Positions 7,608-16,376 of a DNA stretch of 36,746 nt are shown here, piece after piece. This DNA is from a virus. The notes under the pieces were generated by a model. That model worked only from the letters and a program-made list of their open reading frames with translations, ran no database searches and was not told where the DNA came from. The DNA is taken from positions 1 to 36,746 of IMG/VR virus record IMGVR_UViG_3300009428_000003, one strand, 5' to 3'. Position 1 is the first letter of the stretch, and every line of letters begins with the position of its first letter. A program made the position numbers and the translations under genes.

Positions 7608-9318
7608 TAAAAGCTAAGATAATGTTTTTTGTATAAAGTTGCGATATTTTATATCGAATATTTGCAACTTGATTTTGAAAGTCCCAATCAATCGACAAAA
7701 TTATTCCGTTTTGTCCGTTTGCCGTTGTGAATTCCCTATTTAAGAGTAATGAAGTCCAATCAGCATCGCAAAACGGAACTTTTTCGGCAACCTTAATGAT
7801 TGATTGATTGTGAATTGTCAAATTTGTCACGGGATCAACTATTTCCGCAAACGATTCGATAAAGTGAAATTTATCCCATAATGTTTGCGCGGTTATTTGC
7901 GTAGTTGACAATTGTTCTTCTGAAATAAAAAGAAATTTATCAACCGTTGTTGTGTCGTCCGACAATTCCATCATTCCAACGCGGTTCGTTATTTTTGGCG
8001 CAAGTTTTGATTTTCGGAAAACATCAACCGCCGTCGCAACGTCTTTCAATAATTCTTCATATTTTGTCAATCCGTTCTTTCGAAACGCCCTTGCAAATGG
8101 CGGTCGAATTGATGTCAATCCCTTTCCAAGAATATTTTTTTTGTTTACGATTGTGTTTGGTTCGGAAATTATTTGATAATTGTTTCCTTTGAAATTTTCC
8201 AAAGTGTTTTGATCCTGGATATCAGTTTGAAACGAAATAAAGTAATTTTTTACAAATTCGCTTGTGTTGTATGTGAATTCTGAAAGTCTTTTTGTTTGAT
8301 TCGTTTCCACGTCTGGCAAAATGTAGGACGAACTCCCTTTCCAATAGTCGCGCCTTTCAAATATAAAAACACCGTTCACAATTTTATAATCAGCATTGAA
8401 AGTTTGAATCATTTGACGAATGAAGTCCCCGAAATTATAAATTGCTGAACTTATATTTGGATGACCAACACCGTTCGCGCCCCCTCCGATTTGTCCACGT
8501 TTTGACTTTATTGGAAGGAATGTCGCATTTGAAAATGGCAAAGAATTGAAAATACTTGATTGAAAAGTAAGACCCAAAGATTCCAAACCAACTTCAAACA
8601 TTCTTTTGAAAGTCATCCCGTTGTATCTTCGAACGGGCGGAAAATACTGATCAACCAACCCCGCAACCGCTGAAATTAACGCCAAAATAACCGCACCAAC
8701 AAAAATAATTTCAGCGACTAATTTAATACTTGCCGAAATTATCAAACCAAATGCAAAACCCGAACCAATCGCCGAAATCAAATCGGCCGTACGGTAACCA
8801 ATTGATCTAATTCCGTAAATTGTTTCTTTTGCTAATAAAAAAGATGTGATCAACAACGGACCAACAATGAACGCGTCTGGTCTGAAAGTTAAAACATAAG
8901 GGACAACAACATAATCGGAAGCCTTAATGTATTTATTCGCAATCGAACCGAACGAAATCCCGTCAGCAACTTCACTCAACCAATCAACACCGTCTTCCTT
9001 CATTATTTCCGCGATGACTTTTTCACAATCAACAAAAGTCGCGTCGTTTGTCAAGTCAACCATTCCGTCAAAAATGGTTTTAGAATTCAATTTTATTTTA
9101 TATGGAACCCCTTCAAAGATTCCAGGACCACCCGTCAAGCCGTCCGCAACTTTTTGATTCAACAGTTTCGCGTCTTCCATTGCAAACTCAATTGATGTCA
9201 ATGAAATTTCCGATTCCTCTTGTCCTTCGCCCGTTTCCCAATTTGCCGACAAAGATAATTCGGGAGCGTTCACGGGTGTTCCTGCGGGTTGCCCGTCCAA
9301 TTCAAACGATAAACTCAT
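7594..9318 (-). CDS. Tail hub/distal tail-like protein with hydrophobic insert
   Basis: This 574-residue protein is encoded directly after the tape measure gene; the start ATGA overlaps the tape measure stop by 4 bases. That slot normally holds the distal tail protein or baseplate hub. The N-terminal 120 residues are beta-rich. Residues from about 145 to 245 contain several strongly hydrophobic stretches (for example VGPLLITSFLLA and IIFVGAVILALISAVAGLV). The C-terminal half is again beta-rich with FIFERRDYWKG. The hydrophobic block is unusual for a tail structural protein and could insert in the host membrane during DNA entry; that is inference. Assignment rests mainly on gene order. Confidence 0.75.
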   Translation of the reverse strand: MSLSFELDGQPAGTPVNAPELSLSANWETGEGQEESEISLTSIEFAMEDAKLLNQKVADGLTGGPGIFEGVPYKIKLNSKTIFDGMVDLTNDATFVDCEKVIAEIMKEDGVDWLSEVADGISFGSIANKYIKASDYVVVPYVLTFRPDAFIVGPLLITSFLLAKETIYGIRSIGYRTADLISAIGSGFAFGLIISASIKLVAEIIFVGAVILALISAVAGLVDQYFPPVRRYNGMTFKRMFEVGLESLGLTFQSSIFNSLPFSNATFLPIKSKRGQIGGGANGVGHPNISSAIYNFGDFIRQMIQTFNADYKIVNGVFIFERRDYWKGSSSYILPDVETNQTKRLSEFTYNTSEFVKNYFISFQTDIQDQNTLENFKGNNYQIISEPNTIVNKKNILGKGLTSIRPPFARAFRKNGLTKYEELLKDVATAVDVFRKSKLAPKITNRVGMMELSDDTTTVDKFLFISEEQLSTTQITAQTLWDKFHFIESFAEIVDPVTNLTIHNQSIIKVAEKVPFCDADWTSLLLNREFTTANGQNGIILSIDWDFQNQVANIRYKISQLYTKNIILAFNEGE

Positions 9319-12300
9319 ATTCTTTTCTTTTTAACTCGATAACGGTTAATTACTTTTTTATTATTTGATTTCCTTGTATCAACAAAATCAAGAATATTGT
9401 CCGACATTCTTTGAACGTCAATGACTTGTTCTGGTTTGTTTTGAATCGCTTTCCGCGTTTCTTTCATTTCTTGTAACAATGCACCGTCAACACTCGAACC
9501 GCTTTGAACGACTTGAAGCGCGTTGACTTGTGGTTGCATAAAGTTTGATCCGATCGAACCATTGTCAATTGATTTTGTTAATTGAATAAAGTTGTTCTTT
9601 CCGAATTTGTCCATTGTCGAACCCTTCCAAATCCCTTCGTTTCCTTCAGCTAATATCGGAACACCGAACCCGCGTTTTGAATGTGATTCGCCACGAATTA
9701 CGCCATTACTTATTGAATTACCGTTTTTGGATCCGTTTTGTCCCGCTTTCAATGAATCGTTTATGTCCCCGTGTTCGCCCGTTCCTTGACCGAATGAACT
9801 GATCGCGCTTTCAATACCTTGTAAGATGCTGAAATCACGTAAAACCGTTATGATCGCGTTCTTGTCACCAGAAGCCGAAGCGGAAGAATAAGCGTTGTAA
9901 AGTGCTTGAATCTTGTCAAGTGCGATTTGTTTCTTTTGCGCTTTGATCTTTTTTTGCTCCAAGTTCGCAAGTGCTGATTCTTCAAACGCTAAATTGTTGG
10001 ACAATCCTTCTTGCGCACGTTGTTCTTGCGTGTCAATGATTGACAATTGTTTTGCTTCCAATTTGTCCAATTCATCAATTTGTTTTTCAAGATTGTTTTG
10101 AAATGAATTGAAGATTGCTTCGGCGGTTTTGTCTTGAATGTCTTTGATCTTTTCCGATTTGTCTTTTTCAATGTCAACTTCTTTTTGCGCTCTCAATCTT
10201 GCAAGTTCAAGTTCTTGATCAATCGAATCTTTTCCAATCGATTTCCTTAGTTCAATTTCTTTTTTAAGTTGTTCGATTTTTAACGCGGTTAATTTTTCGT
10301 TAATTTCTTTTTGTGTTTCACCCGCCAACAACGACTTCAATTCTTCCGCTTTTGCGTTTCGTTCTTGGTCTTGAATGAAAAAGTCAAGGTTCAAATCTTT
10401 TCGCCTTTGATCAGCCTTTTTTTCAATTTCCGCAATTATTTCATCAAGTTTTTTGTATTCGGTTGTTGTGTCAGCAAATTTCTTTTGCTCCAACTTTGCC
10501 GAATCAATCGCGCGTTCTTCCTCCAATCGAATTGATTCAAGTTCGCGATCACGTTCCGAAATAAAATTTTCCGCTTTCAAATCTTCCAATTGCTGAATGA
10601 TTTCTTTTCGAATTTCGAAATGTTCTTGTTCTAAATCAATTGACGCTTGATCAAGATCGCGTTCTTGCGTCCTGGCTTCCCGAACAACTTCCAATAAACG
10701 CCCCTCCAATATTTCGGACAATTCATACCCACGAATCTTTTCATTCAACAATTTCGAATCGCTTGTTGCAATCAAATCGTTGATGTCAATTTGAGTTTTT
10801 GCAACCTTGTTGATTTCGGAAATTTCTTCAGCCAATATCTTTTTTTGAAGTTCTTCCGTTTCTTTCAACAATTTTTTTCGTTCGTCAAATTTCAATTTGT
10901 CACTTGCAATCAATTGTTCGTTAATCGTCTTTTGATTGTCAAACCCATCAATTAAAATGTCAAGATTCTTTTCGATTTCGTCTTGTTCCAATTGTCTTCG
11001 AACCTTTGAAAGTTGAAGCGATTTGATTTGTGCTTCTTTTCGTGCTGATAAAACTTCCCTTTCCGCGTCAAGTCTTTGAATTTTTTCATCCGTTGTCAAT
11101 TTTCTTTGACTTTCCGCAATTTTCAATTCTTCGTTGACCGCTTTCAAATTATTTTCGTCGATTTGTTGCGAAATCTTTGACGCTTTTTGTTGTGCGTCAA
11201 TACTTGTCAAAATCGCTTTTGTTCTTTCCTCAAATGATCGCGTCGCGTCCCCTTCGATTTCTTCCGCTTTTTCGCTGATTGATAGTTGCTTTTCTAATTC
11301 AACAGACAATTCCGCGTTTTCAAGTTTTATTTTATTAAGTATTTTTGACAACGCCATCGCCTTTGCAACCGCTTCGGAAATTGCACCGCCTAAACCTTCA
11401 AATGTTTCCGTGAATTGCTTTGTCGCTTCCGTGCTATCTTCCGAAATTGATTTGTTCAATTTTTTTATTTCGTCATCATTTGATTTGATTGATCCTTCAA
11501 TTGTTCCAAGTTCGTCATCAACGCCACCAAGCAAATTTTTCGCTTCCAAAAATATTTTTTTGATGCTTAATCCGAAGTTTTCAAATTTCAATCCAAGAAC
11601 GCTGAATTTGTCAGCCAATACCGAAAAGATGTTTCCCAAACCTTGACCGAAAGTGATCAAACGACCAACAACAACTTCCAGGATCGCACCGAATGACCGC
11701 ATCGCACCGTCAAGACCATTCAAACCCGCTTGCGTTTTTGTTAATGTTGCCAACAACGAACCAATTAAAACAAGAACGACACCGATTCCAGACGTAATCA
11801 ATGCCGCCTTCAAAATCTTCATTGCTTTCGCCGTTCCAAGTGTTGCAAGTCCGAACAATCGTTGCGTGAAAGTTGCTTTTTTCGTGACCTTATCTTGAAC
11901 CTCCGTTGCAACCGTTTCCGCTTGAACGCTATCTTTTAACTTGTCTTGTGCCTTTCGAAGTAATTCAACAATTGTGCTTAATTTACCCATAACGCCACCC
12001 AACGCGCCCGAAGTGTCAATCGCTCCAACCATCGATTCAGTGAACGCGCCCGTTTCTTCCAACGCTTCCTTCACTTGGTCCTTATAATTTCCGACCGATC
12101 TTTGTGTTTGTCCAACCGACTTGTCAACCGCTTTCAATTTTGTGTCCAATTCCGTGACGTTCAAAAGTAGTTTTCGCGCTTCCTCTGAGTTTTCTTTCCC
12201 CGCAACCGCTAAATCTTTATATTTTTTTCTTAAACTATTTAGAATTTTTGATTGCTTTTCATATTCCCCCGTCAATCCTTTGTTTCCTTTGGCTTGATCT

Positions 12301-12704
12301 TTCAACGCTTTTTGTTGCTCCCGAATTTCAAGTTTCAATTCTTCATTTGACAAGGCTTGATCGTCTGTCAATTCGATCAATTTCTTTTTCAATGTTTGTT
12401 CTTGTTTCGCTAATTTCAACGCCGATTTTTTTTGTGCGTTCATTTCGCCTTCAGCCGTTTTCAAATCTTCGTTCGCTTTCAAAAGTTTTTCAAGTTGCTT
12501 TTCCATCTTTTCAAGTTCTTTTTCTTGATCGCTTGTTGTGTCCGTTGAATCTTCCGTTGCTTTTTTTGTTTTCGCAATTTCTTTTTGAAACGTCTTTTGT
12601 GATTCAAGAAATGTTTTTTCAAGCAATTTGATTTTTTTGATCAAATCGTCAATCGCGCCGTCGTCAACTACTAAATCTGAATATTTGATTGGATTATCTG
12701 CCAT
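9315..12704 (-). CDS. Tail tape measure protein
   Basis: At 1129 residues this is the longest gene in the genome. Residues 20-200 and about 480-900 are long charged coiled-coil segments. A hydrophobic stretch at about 299-322 (ILKAALITSGIGVVLVLIGSLL) is typical of tape measure proteins. Near residue 1005 there is a G.SH..GG-like motif (GESHSKRGFGVPILAEGNEG), common at tape measure C-termini, and the end is basic. It follows the tail assembly chaperone pair directly. The product sets tail length and is delivered through the tube during infection, as known for the family. Confidence 0.93.
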   Translation of the reverse strand: MADNPIKYSDLVVDDGAIDDLIKKIKLLEKTFLESQKTFQKEIAKTKKATEDSTDTTSDQEKELEKMEKQLEKLLKANEDLKTAEGEMNAQKKSALKLAKQEQTLKKKLIELTDDQALSNEELKLEIREQQKALKDQAKGNKGLTGEYEKQSKILNSLRKKYKDLAVAGKENSEEARKLLLNVTELDTKLKAVDKSVGQTQRSVGNYKDQVKEALEETGAFTESMVGAIDTSGALGGVMGKLSTIVELLRKAQDKLKDSVQAETVATEVQDKVTKKATFTQRLFGLATLGTAKAMKILKAALITSGIGVVLVLIGSLLATLTKTQAGLNGLDGAMRSFGAILEVVVGRLITFGQGLGNIFSVLADKFSVLGLKFENFGLSIKKIFLEAKNLLGGVDDELGTIEGSIKSNDDEIKKLNKSISEDSTEATKQFTETFEGLGGAISEAVAKAMALSKILNKIKLENAELSVELEKQLSISEKAEEIEGDATRSFEERTKAILTSIDAQQKASKISQQIDENNLKAVNEELKIAESQRKLTTDEKIQRLDAEREVLSARKEAQIKSLQLSKVRRQLEQDEIEKNLDILIDGFDNQKTINEQLIASDKLKFDERKKLLKETEELQKKILAEEISEINKVAKTQIDINDLIATSDSKLLNEKIRGYELSEILEGRLLEVVREARTQERDLDQASIDLEQEHFEIRKEIIQQLEDLKAENFISERDRELESIRLEEERAIDSAKLEQKKFADTTTEYKKLDEIIAEIEKKADQRRKDLNLDFFIQDQERNAKAEELKSLLAGETQKEINEKLTALKIEQLKKEIELRKSIGKDSIDQELELARLRAQKEVDIEKDKSEKIKDIQDKTAEAIFNSFQNNLEKQIDELDKLEAKQLSIIDTQEQRAQEGLSNNLAFEESALANLEQKKIKAQKKQIALDKIQALYNAYSSASASGDKNAIITVLRDFSILQGIESAISSFGQGTGEHGDINDSLKAGQNGSKNGNSISNGVIRGESHSKRGFGVPILAEGNEGIWKGSTMDKFGKNNFIQLTKSIDNGSIGSNFMQPQVNALQVVQSGSSVDGALLQEMKETRKAIQNKPEQVIDVQRMSDNILDFVDTRKSNNKKVINRYRVKKKRI

Positions 12705-13089
12705 TATTGTTTTTGTTAACTAATTCAATTAAAACATAAACTTCTTTCACAGTCATTCGTTTGACATCTCGTCCGTTCGCGTTTGCGCTTAAACTGTGAC
12801 ACAGTTCTTCAAACGCCTTGTCGAATTCGATTTCGTAACTTCCCGACCCATTGAAAGATTTCGGCTTCACTAATGACAACAAATATCTTTCGATTTTGTC
12901 AGCAATTTCATTGTCTTCACCAGACAATAATTCATCACATATTGCTAAAATACGGTTTTTTCGTTGAATAAAGATATTTTTGCGATCCAAACCGTTGAAC
13001 TTTACGGGAAAAAACATTTCAAGTTCAAATTCTAGTTTTTTTTTACTTCGTCCGTTTTCGTGTAAACAATTGATTTTGTCAAGTCCCAT
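12694..13089 (-). CDS. Tail assembly chaperone, T-domain ORF (expressed by -1 frameshift)
   Basis: The open frame codes 131 residues from an ATG at 13089, but that ATG lies inside the preceding gene and is probably unused. The first 18 codons overlap the end of ORF 13032-13436 in the -1 frame. At 13041-13035 the minus strand carries the canonical slippery heptamer A AAA AAC in phase with the upstream frame, followed by its TAG. A -1 slip there joins 134 upstream residues to 113 residues starting LEFELEMFF, making a fusion of about 247 residues. Position immediately before the tape measure gene matches the lambda G/GT arrangement. The stop overlaps the tape measure start by 11 bases. Confidence 0.85.
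   Translation of the reverse strand: MGLDKINCLHENGRSKKKLEFELEMFFPVKFNGLDRKNIFIQRKNRILAICDELLSGEDNEIADKIERYLLSLVKPKSFNGSGSYEIEFDKAFEELCHSLSANANGRDVKRMTVKEVYVLIELVNKNNNGR
12995..13041 (-). promoter_or_regulatory. Programmed -1 ribosomal frameshift signal
   Basis: The heptamer A AAA AAC occupies 13041-13035, read in the frame of the G-like gene. After a 6-base spacer (13034-13029) there is a perfect 8-bp inverted repeat, TTGAACTT at 13028-13021 and AAGTTCAA at 13002-12995, which can form a stem with an 18-base loop. Heptamer, in-frame stop directly after it, spacer length and stem match known -1 frameshift sites. Confidence 0.85.
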
Positions 13090-13436
13090 TCAGACAATTG
13101 GTCCAGGATCAACCGTAAATTTTCGCTTGAATAGTCCGTGATTAGTTTCCCATCAATCCGACGGATCAATGAAGCGAAGGCAAACCCGCGCAAATTGTTT
13201 TCTGTTTGTGCGTTGTGGACCGTGTTTCGCAAATTATATAATTCGTTTAACGCTTCCTCCACCATTTCTTTTGACAAAAAGTTGTGAATCTTCACGGTCT
13301 TTTGATCGAAATCGGAAATTGTTGAACCAAGTTCCGCATCAAGCATAATATATTTGTTGAATGCGTTGAAGCGGTTGAACGGCAAATCGTCGATCGATTC
13401 GAATAATTCAATTTTGTGTTTTCCTAATTTAAGCAT
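13032..13436 (-). CDS. Tail assembly chaperone (G-like protein)
   Basis: This 134-residue protein corresponds in position to lambda gpG: it precedes the tape measure gene and ends in the slippery site GTA AAA AAA AAC TAG. Ribosomes that do not slip yield this short form; slipping ribosomes yield the longer G-T fusion. Sequence is helical and charged (for example LSKEMVEEALNELYNLRNTVHN). Both forms would coat the tape measure protein during tail assembly, as known for the family. No sequence family was recognised, so the call rests on gene order and the frameshift signal. Confidence 0.86.
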   Translation of the reverse strand: MLKLGKHKIELFESIDDLPFNRFNAFNKYIMLDAELGSTISDFDQKTVKIHNFLSKEMVEEALNELYNLRNTVHNAQTENNLRGFAFASLIRRIDGKLITDYSSENLRLILDQLSEWDLTKSIVYTKTDEVKKN

Positions 13437-13684
13437 TTTTGTACGGTTGTTGCTGATAATAAAGGTACAAATAAAATTGACATTTCAAAATCAAAAAATA
13501 TTTGTGGAATTATCAAAACAAAACAAACGTGATGCGCAAAACAAAAATTGCATTCAATCGCTTTTTGAATCAAACTGTTTGGAGCGCGTCCGCTTAATTC
13601 GTCACGGATTCCCCACTTGTCCAACAACAGAATGATCGACCAGGTAAGCAAAGAATAAAATACTATGTTTTCTATAAAGTACAA
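13424..13684 (-). CDS. Small membrane protein with Cys/His cluster
   Basis: This 86-residue protein has two hydrophobic segments (IVFYSLLTWSIILLL and VCFVLIIPQIFF) around a short loop with the motif CNFCFAHHVC. Phage membrane proteins with a Cys-x-x-Cys before a second membrane helix are seen in head-tail regions (DUF1360 is one such group), but I cannot confirm membership. No ATG is available near the beginning. The TTG at 13684 overlaps the previous gene's end by 13 bases, and a second TTG lies at 13651. It overlaps the chaperone start by 13 bases, so it is part of the operon. Confidence 0.68.
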   Translation of the reverse strand: MYFIENIVFYSLLTWSIILLLDKWGIRDELSGRAPNSLIQKAIECNFCFAHHVCFVLIIPQIFFDFEMSILFVPLLSATTVQKCLN

Positions 13685-14256
13685 TTTTCTTCGATTGTTA
13701 CTGTTAAATTAAATTTGAAACCCGCATAAGGATAAGAAAAAAACTGTTTGTCAATTTGATTGAATGAATAATTTGAATAAATTGAATCTATATCTTCCTC
13801 GATTGAATTGATGTTCAATTCCATTCCTATAGAACCGCCGTTTGTCAATTTGTCCCGAACTTCTTTTTTCAATTGTTCCGTGAAATAATAATTCGCGCCC
13901 TTTACAGAATCAATCTGACGTAAGTTGACCCAAACGATCAAACCAAGATCAACATCGTAAAAATTAGATGTGTTGCGTTCATATTCGCCGTTGATCGTTT
14001 GTGTTCCAACCTCAAAAAACGACATCGCTTGTAAATTGTCATTAAATTCAACGGAATAATATTCACCGCTTGATTGATACACCATCGGCTCGCGATATTC
14101 CTCCCCGTTTCGATTCGTCACTTTTATATATGACCGCCCGAATGAATGCGTCAACCAAGTCAACGATCCGACAAGGTTTTGAAGTTTAGCAATTGCCACA
14201 TCAATGAAAACGGGATTTGGCGGGATTGGAACGGTTGGATTCGCGTATGAACTCAT
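13672..14256 (-). CDS. Head-tail joining or tail terminator-like protein
   Basis: This 194-residue protein has a helical N-terminus (FIDVAIAKLQNLVGSLTWLTHSFGRSYIKV) and a mixed alpha/beta remainder. It lies between a gp10-like completion protein and the tail chaperones, the usual place of tail terminator or tail completion proteins. No diagnostic motif is visible. It is unlikely to be an enzyme. The name rests on gene order, and the call as a structural protein is safer than the exact role. Confidence 0.72.
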   Translation of the reverse strand: MSSYANPTVPIPPNPVFIDVAIAKLQNLVGSLTWLTHSFGRSYIKVTNRNGEEYREPMVYQSSGEYYSVEFNDNLQAMSFFEVGTQTINGEYERNTSNFYDVDLGLIVWVNLRQIDSVKGANYYFTEQLKKEVRDKLTNGGSIGMELNINSIEEDIDSIYSNYSFNQIDKQFFSYPYAGFKFNLTVTIEENCTL

Positions 14257-14260
14257 AATT

Positions 14261-14707
14261 TTATTTTATTATTTTTCTTCGTAATTGTTTCAATAAGTCT
14301 GGACGAACAACCAATTCTTGAAACAATTCAACATTGTCGTCAGTCAATCCAAACACCCGTTCGCCGTATCGTTTGACAAGATGTTTTGTTTTCTTGTCTT
14401 TTGCATCAATCCGAAACGATTCATTTCCAATATTAACAAAAAAAGATTTGTGAAAGTCCCCCGTCAATTTCAATGTCACTCGATCAGTCGGTTGGTTTAA
14501 CGCTTTTTTAATTTTTATATATGGATTCGAATATGAAGGTTTTAACTTTTGATCGTTGTTGTTCACACCATCGCGAAACAACTGATCCTTTGTGTTCAAA
14601 TCGATTATTTCATTCGCGTTGTCTTTGACAATCGCTTTGATAATTTCAAGAATGAAATCGTCCTGGACCGTCTTCAATGTGTTTATGACTCCCGCGAATG
14701 GCAACAT
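14261..14707 (-). CDS. Head-tail connector/completion-like protein
   Basis: This 148-residue protein shows a pattern common to a conserved phage family: QLFRDGVNNNDQKLKP, PYIKIKKAL, VTLKLTGDFHKSFFVNI and YGERVFGLTDDN. In related phages it stands between the capsid genes and the tail genes, like HK97 gp10-type proteins. The start (14707) overlaps the previous stop by one base (TAATG), so translation is coupled. The structural role is inferred from gene order and the conserved pattern, not from direct family proof. Confidence 0.75.
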   Translation of the reverse strand: MLPFAGVINTLKTVQDDFILEIIKAIVKDNANEIIDLNTKDQLFRDGVNNNDQKLKPSYSNPYIKIKKALNQPTDRVTLKLTGDFHKSFFVNIGNESFRIDAKDKKTKHLVKRYGERVFGLTDDNVELFQELVVRPDLLKQLRRKIIK

Positions 14708-15858
14708 TAAATTGCGCGTTTTTTAATTCCAAACTTATCGTTGCAAGGTAAACAAGGCGAATCAATTTTACTGAAATCAAAAGATGTTGCTTTGATCGAT
14801 TTTTCCAATCGCATAGCTAGACCTTCCTCGTGTGTTTCTCGATCGCCTTCCAAATCACGAATGATCATGTGTTCCGATACGTTCGCAATTCTATTCAAAC
14901 GAACTGAATGTTTCATATCGTTCAAAATATCAACCGCGACTTGTTTCCCAATTAGATCAGCCAACACAAATTTTTGTTCGCATAAGTAATTCGAAATATC
15001 ACATTGAACCGAAACACCGAAATTCAACCCGAAATTGTTTGTTGTTGAATAAACTTTTTCAGTATAATCAAACATTTTGACACCGTTCAAATTTCCGCTT
15101 TCAACAAAACACGGTGTAATTCGAATGAAATCAAGTCTTCTATTCCATATTTTCATAGCGTTCGCACCTCCCGAACAAGTATTGCAAGGACCATTCAACC
15201 AATTGAAATCTTTCTTGATCGCTTGTCCAACAATATCGGCTTGAAAATATCCAATATAAAACAAACCGCCCGAATCGTATTGGTTGGAAAGATATTCGAA
15301 ATCAATCACAGTCGACAAGGTGAGCCACTCAAACGAATTCCCCTTTGTCGTTGTTGCTGATATTGTTTGGATCGCGTCTTCTTGTGACGTGTGAAAAATA
15401 TATATATTCAAATTTGTTTGCGGTTGTGTAAATTGCAAACCGATTTTATCAATGATTGTTCGGACACCGTATGAATTTTTTAGCTCCAATTCAACCCCAA
15501 CGAATTGACCGCTTGAAGTGATTGTGTCCGTGAATCTTCCAATTCCATCGAACAGTCTGGATGAATTCAAAATTGTTTTTGAAGATTCGTTGAGTTTCTT
15601 ATCAATGCAAACTTTCGTGATCGCCTTCGAAATTCCTTGATCAACTTTTTGTTTCAAATATGCGTCGATCGTGTCCGTCTTCGGCATCGTGTTTGAAATG
15701 TTTTCGATCGTCAACAATGGATGAAAGTCGTTATAAATGAAACCCGAATCACTTTGTAAAAGTGTTGCATCCGTTATTTGCGGAACGTCTGGATTTGAAT
15801 CGTTTCGCCACCCAAGAAGCGAAGTCATGCATTGTTGAACGATACTGTTTTGAAACAT
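14707..15858 (-). CDS. Virion structural protein, cysteine-rich
   Basis: This 383-residue protein lies between the capsid/moron segment and the connector genes. It has a cluster GPCNTCSGGANA (about residue 225) and a C-terminal PCLPCNDKFGI, so two Cys-x-x-Cys pairs could bind metal or form disulphides. The middle is beta-rich. Similar Cys-containing proteins occur in Bacteroidota phages as uncharacterised structural genes, as far as I recall. It has its own promoter about 17 bases upstream (15875-15903). A minor head or neck protein is the best guess. Confidence 0.75.
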   Translation of the reverse strand: MFQNSIVQQCMTSLLGWRNDSNPDVPQITDATLLQSDSGFIYNDFHPLLTIENISNTMPKTDTIDAYLKQKVDQGISKAITKVCIDKKLNESSKTILNSSRLFDGIGRFTDTITSSGQFVGVELELKNSYGVRTIIDKIGLQFTQPQTNLNIYIFHTSQEDAIQTISATTTKGNSFEWLTLSTVIDFEYLSNQYDSGGLFYIGYFQADIVGQAIKKDFNWLNGPCNTCSGGANAMKIWNRRLDFIRITPCFVESGNLNGVKMFDYTEKVYSTTNNFGLNFGVSVQCDISNYLCEQKFVLADLIGKQVAVDILNDMKHSVRLNRIANVSEHMIIRDLEGDRETHEEGLAMRLEKSIKATSFDFSKIDSPCLPCNDKFGIKKRAI

Positions 15859-15874
15859 TTTGAAAGATTTTATT

Positions 15875-15903
15875 CAAATATACGAAAATTAACAATAAAA
15901 CAA
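15875..15903 (-). promoter_or_regulatory. Promoter before structural gene 14707-15858
   Basis: The minus strand carries TATATTTG at 15882-15875, a match to TAnnTTTG, with TTG 18 bases upstream (15903-15901). The start codon at 15858 is 17 bases from the -7 box, leaving a very short leader. It restarts transcription after the hairpin that ends the moron unit. Confidence 0.65.
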
Positions 15904-15971
15904 TTAAACAATTTTTTTGGTTTTATCAAATTATTTGCCAAAGTAAATTTTAAAACTATTTTTTAACGATC

Positions 15972-16000
15972 AATAAACGCCATTAAAACGGGCGTTTATT
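15972..16000. terminator. Perfect 10-bp inverted repeat, probable terminator of the 16022-16264 unit
   Basis: AATAAACGCC at 15972-15981 and its exact complement at 15991-16000 enclose a 9-base loop. It starts 22 bases after the stop of the small gene at 16022. The outer AATAA/TTATT pairs give a moderate U-rich end, but there is no long U tract on the minus strand. An operator role is an alternative. Confidence 0.55.
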
Positions 16001-16021
16001 TTGGTGTTAAAAAAAATTATA

Positions 16022-16264
16022 TCACAACAACCCAATCAAACGCGAATGGCGTAATTTAAGCCGATTTAAACCATTCAATAAAATTTCACTACGTTTCGGA
16101 TCGTTTCGGTTGAATTTGATCCGTAACATCATGACAGACATATTCTTTTCGATCAGAAGAATCACGTCAGTAATCGCACGAACACGCAAGACCGTTTCGG
16201 GCGTTTCGGGATAATCTTTCCAATAATCTTTGATAATTTCGTTTAATTGCGTTTCAAGTTTCAT
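16022..16264 (-). CDS. Small basic protein in a moron-like unit
   Basis: This 80-residue protein starts at the ATG at 16264; an upstream TTG (16282) lies too close to the promoter. It is helical with a basic C-terminal half (IKFNRNDPKRSEILLNGLNRLKLRHSRLIGLL) and could bind nucleic acid, though no named motif is visible. It is a single-gene unit between the capsid terminator and a hairpin. It is driven by the same promoter type as the early region, so it is probably made early even though it sits among late structural genes. Function unknown; a regulator or host-takeover protein would fit. Confidence 0.7.
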   Translation of the reverse strand: MKLETQLNEIIKDYWKDYPETPETVLRVRAITDVILLIEKNMSVMMLRIKFNRNDPKRSEILLNGLNRLKLRHSRLIGLL

Positions 16265-16279
16265 GTCACTAAGATATAG

Positions 16280-16306
16280 CAATTTAAGACACTGAACAAA
16301 TTTATA
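16280..16306 (-). promoter_or_regulatory. Early-type promoter box 1
   Basis: Minus-strand TAAATTTG (16304-16297) is followed by TTCAGTGTCTTAAATT, shared with the boxes at 27154, 33721 and 34687. TAAATTTG fits the Bacteroidota -7 consensus TAnnTTTG. No clear -33 TTTG is seen, so an extra factor may be needed. It lies 33 bases before the ATG at 16264. Confidence 0.72.
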
Positions 16307-16319
16307 TAATATATAAACG

Positions 16320-16356
16320 AAAAAAAACCGCCATGAAATTAATCACAACGGTTTTT
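16320..16356 (-). terminator. Rho-independent terminator after the major capsid gene
   Basis: On the minus strand AAAAACCG (16356-16349) pairs with CGGTTTTT (16330-16323). Six further inner pairs, three of them G-U, extend the stem, and a run of eight U ends at 16320. It starts 21 bases after the capsid stop and isolates the capsid transcript from the next unit. Confidence 0.82.
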
Positions 16357-16376
16357 CATATACAGAAACTTAATTC

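Noticed and set aside
13032-13089. Independent translation of the second chaperone ORF from the ATG at 13089
   Set aside because: That ATG lies inside the first ORF without a clear ribosome site, while a canonical slippery site links the two frames.
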